A DNA stretch of 7,013 nt. Source: Victivallales bacterium (GTDB taxonomy: Bacteria; Verrucomicrobiota; Lentisphaeria; Oligosphaerales; Oligosphaeraceae). Below are positions 4,315 through 7,013 of the stretch, piece after piece. How positions within the stretch are numbered: position 1 is the stretch's first letter; each line of letters begins with the position of its first letter. The position numbers and the translations under genes are program-made. The stretch covers positions 1-7,013 of the forward strand of contig JAGCTA010000405.1 in assembly GCA_017963875.1 (NCBI GenBank). The letters run 5' to 3'. The notes beneath the pieces were generated by a model, which did no database searches, had not been told where the DNA came from, and worked only from the letters and a program-made list of their open reading frames with translations.

Positions 4315-7013
4315 ATGAAAAGCACAGTTCGGATGAGTCAGTTGATGGACCCTGTGGATGTACTTGTGATTGGAGGTTCCTGCGCAGGTGTGGCCGCCGC
4401 CGCACAGGCAGCCCGAAAAGGCGCAAAAACGGCACTCCTCGCGCCGCGTGCATTCCTTGGTGAGGATTTGTGCGACAACAACCGATTTGTGGAACTTCCG
4501 CTGTATGCGGACTCGAATGATCCACTTCTTGCTGCGATTAGCGCCGCGCCTGTCAAGAAGGCACCGCTACCGCCGACTATCGGTTTTACCTATACCGCTG
4601 ACAAGAAGCCCAATCCCGCTCATCCAGACAATGCTAAAGTGCCGAGACTCAGCGACCATCGTATCAAGAACATTGAGACGGAAAGTGTCCAATTTGACGG
4701 AAAGGTCGTCATTACTCTGATCTTGAAGGGCGGTCCCCAGGCAATCGACAGCGTTGCGCTGATGATGTTCCAGCGTGGCTATTTCCTCGTTGAAAAAATG
4801 GTTGTCGAGGCAAAGGGGAAGGACGGTTCATGGAAACAGGTCGGAGCCGTGTCGAATGGGTACTTGGATTATGCTCATGGAAGCACGGCCATGGAACTTC
4901 GTGCCAAATGCGGCGGCGTGGTTGCATCTGCGCTGCGGGTGCATATAAAGAATCCGTTGGATGACGGCAGTATGCTTCTGTCTGAAATCTGCGTCATTAC
5001 GCCTGAACTGGCTAAACAGGAAAAGGCGGTTGGGTGTAAGGAGGCCATTCCGTATCCAATGACAGTCAAGCGGACGCTGGATGCGGAACTGCTCGACAAT
5101 GGCGTGAAATTCTTGTATGATGTCCGCCCGATAGATGTGCTGAAGACTGTTGACGGATGCCTTGGCGGCGTTGTGGTCGCCGACCGTTCAGGCGTGCAAT
5201 ATGTCCGAGCCAAGACCGTCATTGATGCAACGGAGAATGGCATTGTCGCTATGTTGGCAGGTGCGGAGTATCGTCCGCTGCCTGATTTGGACTGGCAGTT
5301 CAAACGGTATATCATCGGCGGCGCGGGACGTGTTCCTGAAGAGGGCACTGTGAGGAAATGGAATTATGGCCTGAATATTGTCGAGGAGGAATGCAACTTG
5401 CCTCCAGAGCATCCTGTCTGGGAATACACTTTCACTGTGAAACATCCCAAACTGGACCTCGCTTCCATCATGGACATGGAACAGAAGACGCGTGACATGA
5501 CATGGGATGATGACATGGTGCTCCCAATGGGCAGTTTGTCTTGGACGGCTGGAAAAAGAATCGTCTGCAAGGCGGCCTGCGATGCAGTCACCGATGTTGA
5601 GAAATTGTCGTTGGATTGCCTGCGTCCAAAAGACACTGACAATCTGATGGTAATCGGCAGAAACGCCGATGTCTGCTATGAAATGAACGAGAAACTGCAA
5701 CGTCCAGATGCCGCACTCAAACTTGGACGACTCGTTGGAGATGCTGCGGCTGCCTCGCGTGATCGCACTTTGGGAAAACTCCAGGACACCGCGAAAGGCG
5801 TGTCTTTGAAAGGCAGGCTTTCCACAATTTCCATGAACCATCGTTTCAGCAAAGAGGCGGAAGAGCACAACTTGAATACGCTGCCCGTGCTGGGAACGTA
5901 TGACGTGGTTGTTGTTGGAGGCGGAACTGGCGGCGGCCCAGCGGCCATCGGCGCTGTCAGACAGGGCGCAAAGACACTGGTGGTCGAGTTCCTCAATGAT
6001 TTTGGCGGGACATCTACCGTTGGAGCGATTGCTTCGTATTATTACGGCAATATCTGCGGGTTCACCTCTGAAATGGATGCAGGCATCAAGAAAAAGCCGT
6101 ATGACCAGCACTCATGGCCGCAACAGGGCAAAAGCGAGTGGATGAGGCGGGAAATCAGAAAGGGCGGCGGCGAGATATGGACTGAAACCATCTGTTTTGG
6201 TGCCATTGTCAGCGGTTCCCGTGTCGTTGGTATCGCCGTTGCGACGCCATTCGGCCCAGGCGTTGTCTATGCGAAGACCGTGGTGGATTCGACAGGAAAT
6301 GCGGATGTCGCGGCGGCGGCTGGCGCTGAATGCGCCGATCAGGATTCTGAACTTGGCGTGCAGGGCGTTGGGTTGTCTCCCGTCATTTTCGGCAGGGATT
6401 ATGTCAATACGGATTATCTGTTCCATGACGACAGCGATGTGATCGATGCCTCGCGGGCATTTGTTCTGGCCCGCGAACGCTATCGCATGAATCCTGACAT
6501 CATTCAGATTATCGGCACGCGCGAACGCCGCCGCATCATCGGCGACAACGTCATCATGCCGATGGATGTCTATAACCATCGCACATATTCCAATACCATC
6601 TGTGTGTCGTCCAGCAATTTCGATTCCCACGGATATACGTGTCACCCGATGTTTTTCGTGCTCGGGCCAGACCGTGAGCGTGCATTTGCGGATGTCCCGT
6701 TCGGCGCGATTCTTCCGCGAGGGATTGAAGGAATCGAGGTGACGGGGCTGGCAATCAGCGGTCATCGTGATACCATGCCGACCCTGCGGATGCAGCCCGA
6801 CATCCAGAACCACGGCTATGCCGCAGGATGCGCCGCCGCCCAAGCGGCAAAGGAAGGCGTCGATGTCCGTTATATCGACATTAGAAAATTGCAGAAGCAT
6901 CTGATCAAAATCGGCTGCCTGCCTAAACGTGTCTTGACGGACAAAGACAGTTATCCACTTCCCACAGAGGTTGTAGCAGATGCAGTGAAAAATCTCACGC
7001 TGGATTGGAAGCC
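4315..7013 (+). CDS. Tandem FAD-dependent oxidoreductase with inserted discoidin-like domain (partial, open at 3' end)
   Basis: At least 899 codons without a stop, running off the window. The ATG at 4315 has AGAGGA 10 bases upstream; Met7 or Met11 are alternative starts. There are two FAD_oxidored-like modules. Module 1 (about 12-500) has VIGGSCAG (18-25), DATENG (304-309) and a C-terminal FAD segment, NLMVIGR...ALKLGRLVGDAAA (443-479), and is split by a beta-sandwich at about 85-231. Module 2 (from about 527) has VVGGGTGGG (533-541) with Glu558 ending beta-2, GGTST (564-568), DSTGNADVAAAAGAE (658-672), RERRRIIG (736-743), and GLAISGHRD...RMQ...GYAAG (811-838). These match flavin oxidoreductases that use bound FAD to oxidise or dehydrogenate a substrate. 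No signal peptide is seen. The gene lies 133 bases after the glycosidase-like gene, same strand, with its own promoter candidate. The flavoprotein call is strong; the substrate is unknown, and sugar oxidation is inferred from neighbours. The C-terminus is not visible. Confidence 0.9.
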   Translation, partial: MKSTVRMSQLMDPVDVLVIGGSCAGVAAAAQAARKGAKTALLAPRAFLGEDLCDNNRFVELPLYADSNDPLLAAISAAPVKKAPLPPTIGFTYTADKKPNPAHPDNAKVPRLSDHRIKNIETESVQFDGKVVITLILKGGPQAIDSVALMMFQRGYFLVEKMVVEAKGKDGSWKQVGAVSNGYLDYAHGSTAMELRAKCGGVVASALRVHIKNPLDDGSMLLSEICVITPELAKQEKAVGCKEAIPYPMTVKRTLDAELLDNGVKFLYDVRPIDVLKTVDGCLGGVVVADRSGVQYVRAKTVIDATENGIVAMLAGAEYRPLPDLDWQFKRYIIGGAGRVPEEGTVRKWNYGLNIVEEECNLPPEHPVWEYTFTVKHPKLDLASIMDMEQKTRDMTWDDDMVLPMGSLSWTAGKRIVCKAACDAVTDVEKLSLDCLRPKDTDNLMVIGRNADVCYEMNEKLQRPDAALKLGRLVGDAAAASRDRTLGKLQDTAKGVSLKGRLSTISMNHRFSKEAEEHNLNTLPVLGTYDVVVVGGGTGGGPAAIGAVRQGAKTLVVEFLNDFGGTSTVGAIASYYYGNICGFTSEMDAGIKKKPYDQHSWPQQGKSEWMRREIRKGGGEIWTETICFGAIVSGSRVVGIAVATPFGPGVVYAKTVVDSTGNADVAAAAGAECADQDSELGVQGVGLSPVIFGRDYVNTDYLFHDDSDVIDASRAFVLARERYRMNPDIIQIIGTRERRRIIGDNVIMPMDVYNHRTYSNTICVSSSNFDSHGYTCHPMFFVLGPDRERAFADVPFGAILPRGIEGIEVTGLAISGHRDTMPTLRMQPDIQNHGYAAGCAAAQAAKEGVDVRYIDIRKLQKHLIKIGCLPKRVLTDKDSYPLPTEVVADAVKNLTLDWK
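4567..5007 (+). other. Discoidin/F5-8 type C-like beta-sandwich inserted in FAD module 1
   Basis: Residues about 85-231 of the FAD protein sit between the first Rossmann motif and the rest of module 1 and do not resemble flavoprotein sequence. The order of features resembles a galactose-binding-like (discoidin) fold: a strand with VVITLIL (131-137), a conserved-looking hydrophobic strand with SVALMMF (146-152), the segment KGKDGSWKQVG (167-177), which matches the usual 'S.DG..W..vg' turn, then ALRVHI (206-211), and a last strand LSEICVI (222-228). Such domains bind sugars or mediate protein contacts. Here it could position a carbohydrate near the flavin (inference). The boundaries are approximate, and the assignment rests on motif order rather than a profile match. 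Confidence 0.55.

Noticed and set aside
5188..6900. Two long, directly adjacent minus-strand open frames (5188-6111 and 6112-6900) opposite the FAD gene
   Set aside because: Their translations show no family motifs and read like antisense of the flavoprotein; the sense frame carries all recognisable FAD motifs through the same interval.

Overview
The window holds four genes in two divergent pairs, arranged around a 211-base intergenic region. Base composition is moderate, with AT-rich intergenic stretches. No rRNA, tRNA, CRISPR array, insertion sequence or phage gene is visible. FAD-dependent oxidoreductases with extra beta-sandwich modules, enolase-superfamily sugar-acid dehydratases and unassigned six-hairpin glycosidases are all common in carbohydrate-degrading bacteria of the PVC group (Lentisphaerota, Kiritimatiellota, Planctomycetota). 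I suggest that group as a weak inference only; no phylogenetic marker is present.

Left arm, minus strand: an enolase-superfamily sugar-acid dehydratase (809-2002) is followed by a short-chain dehydrogenase/reductase (33-812). The two overlap by four bases (ATGA), so they are almost certainly one translationally coupled operon. A good TATAAT -10 box lies 32 bases upstream of the dehydratase start. This pairing is typical of non-phosphorylative sugar or sugar-acid catabolism.

Right arm, plus strand: a 655-residue protein with the layout of an (alpha/alpha)6-barrel glycosidase (2214-4181) is followed, after a 133-base gap with its own promoter-like signals, by a very large FAD-dependent oxidoreductase. 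The oxidoreductase starts at 4315 and is still open at the window end. It carries two complete FAD-oxidoreductase modules in tandem. The first is interrupted by a discoidin (F5/8 type C)-like beta-sandwich and has lost several usual FAD-binding residues.

The divergent region (2003-2213) contains promoter candidates for both arms, a pair of GTGAAC direct repeats 22 bases apart, and an inverted repeat with TCGCGA cores overlapping the plus-strand -35 candidate. It looks like a shared control region. My working picture is a catabolic locus: a cytoplasmic glycosidase-like enzyme frees or processes a sugar, the FAD enzyme and/or SDR oxidise it, and the enolase-family enzyme dehydrates the resulting sugar acid. 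The substrate cannot be read from the sequence. The most unusual item is the two-module FAD protein with its inserted beta-sandwich.
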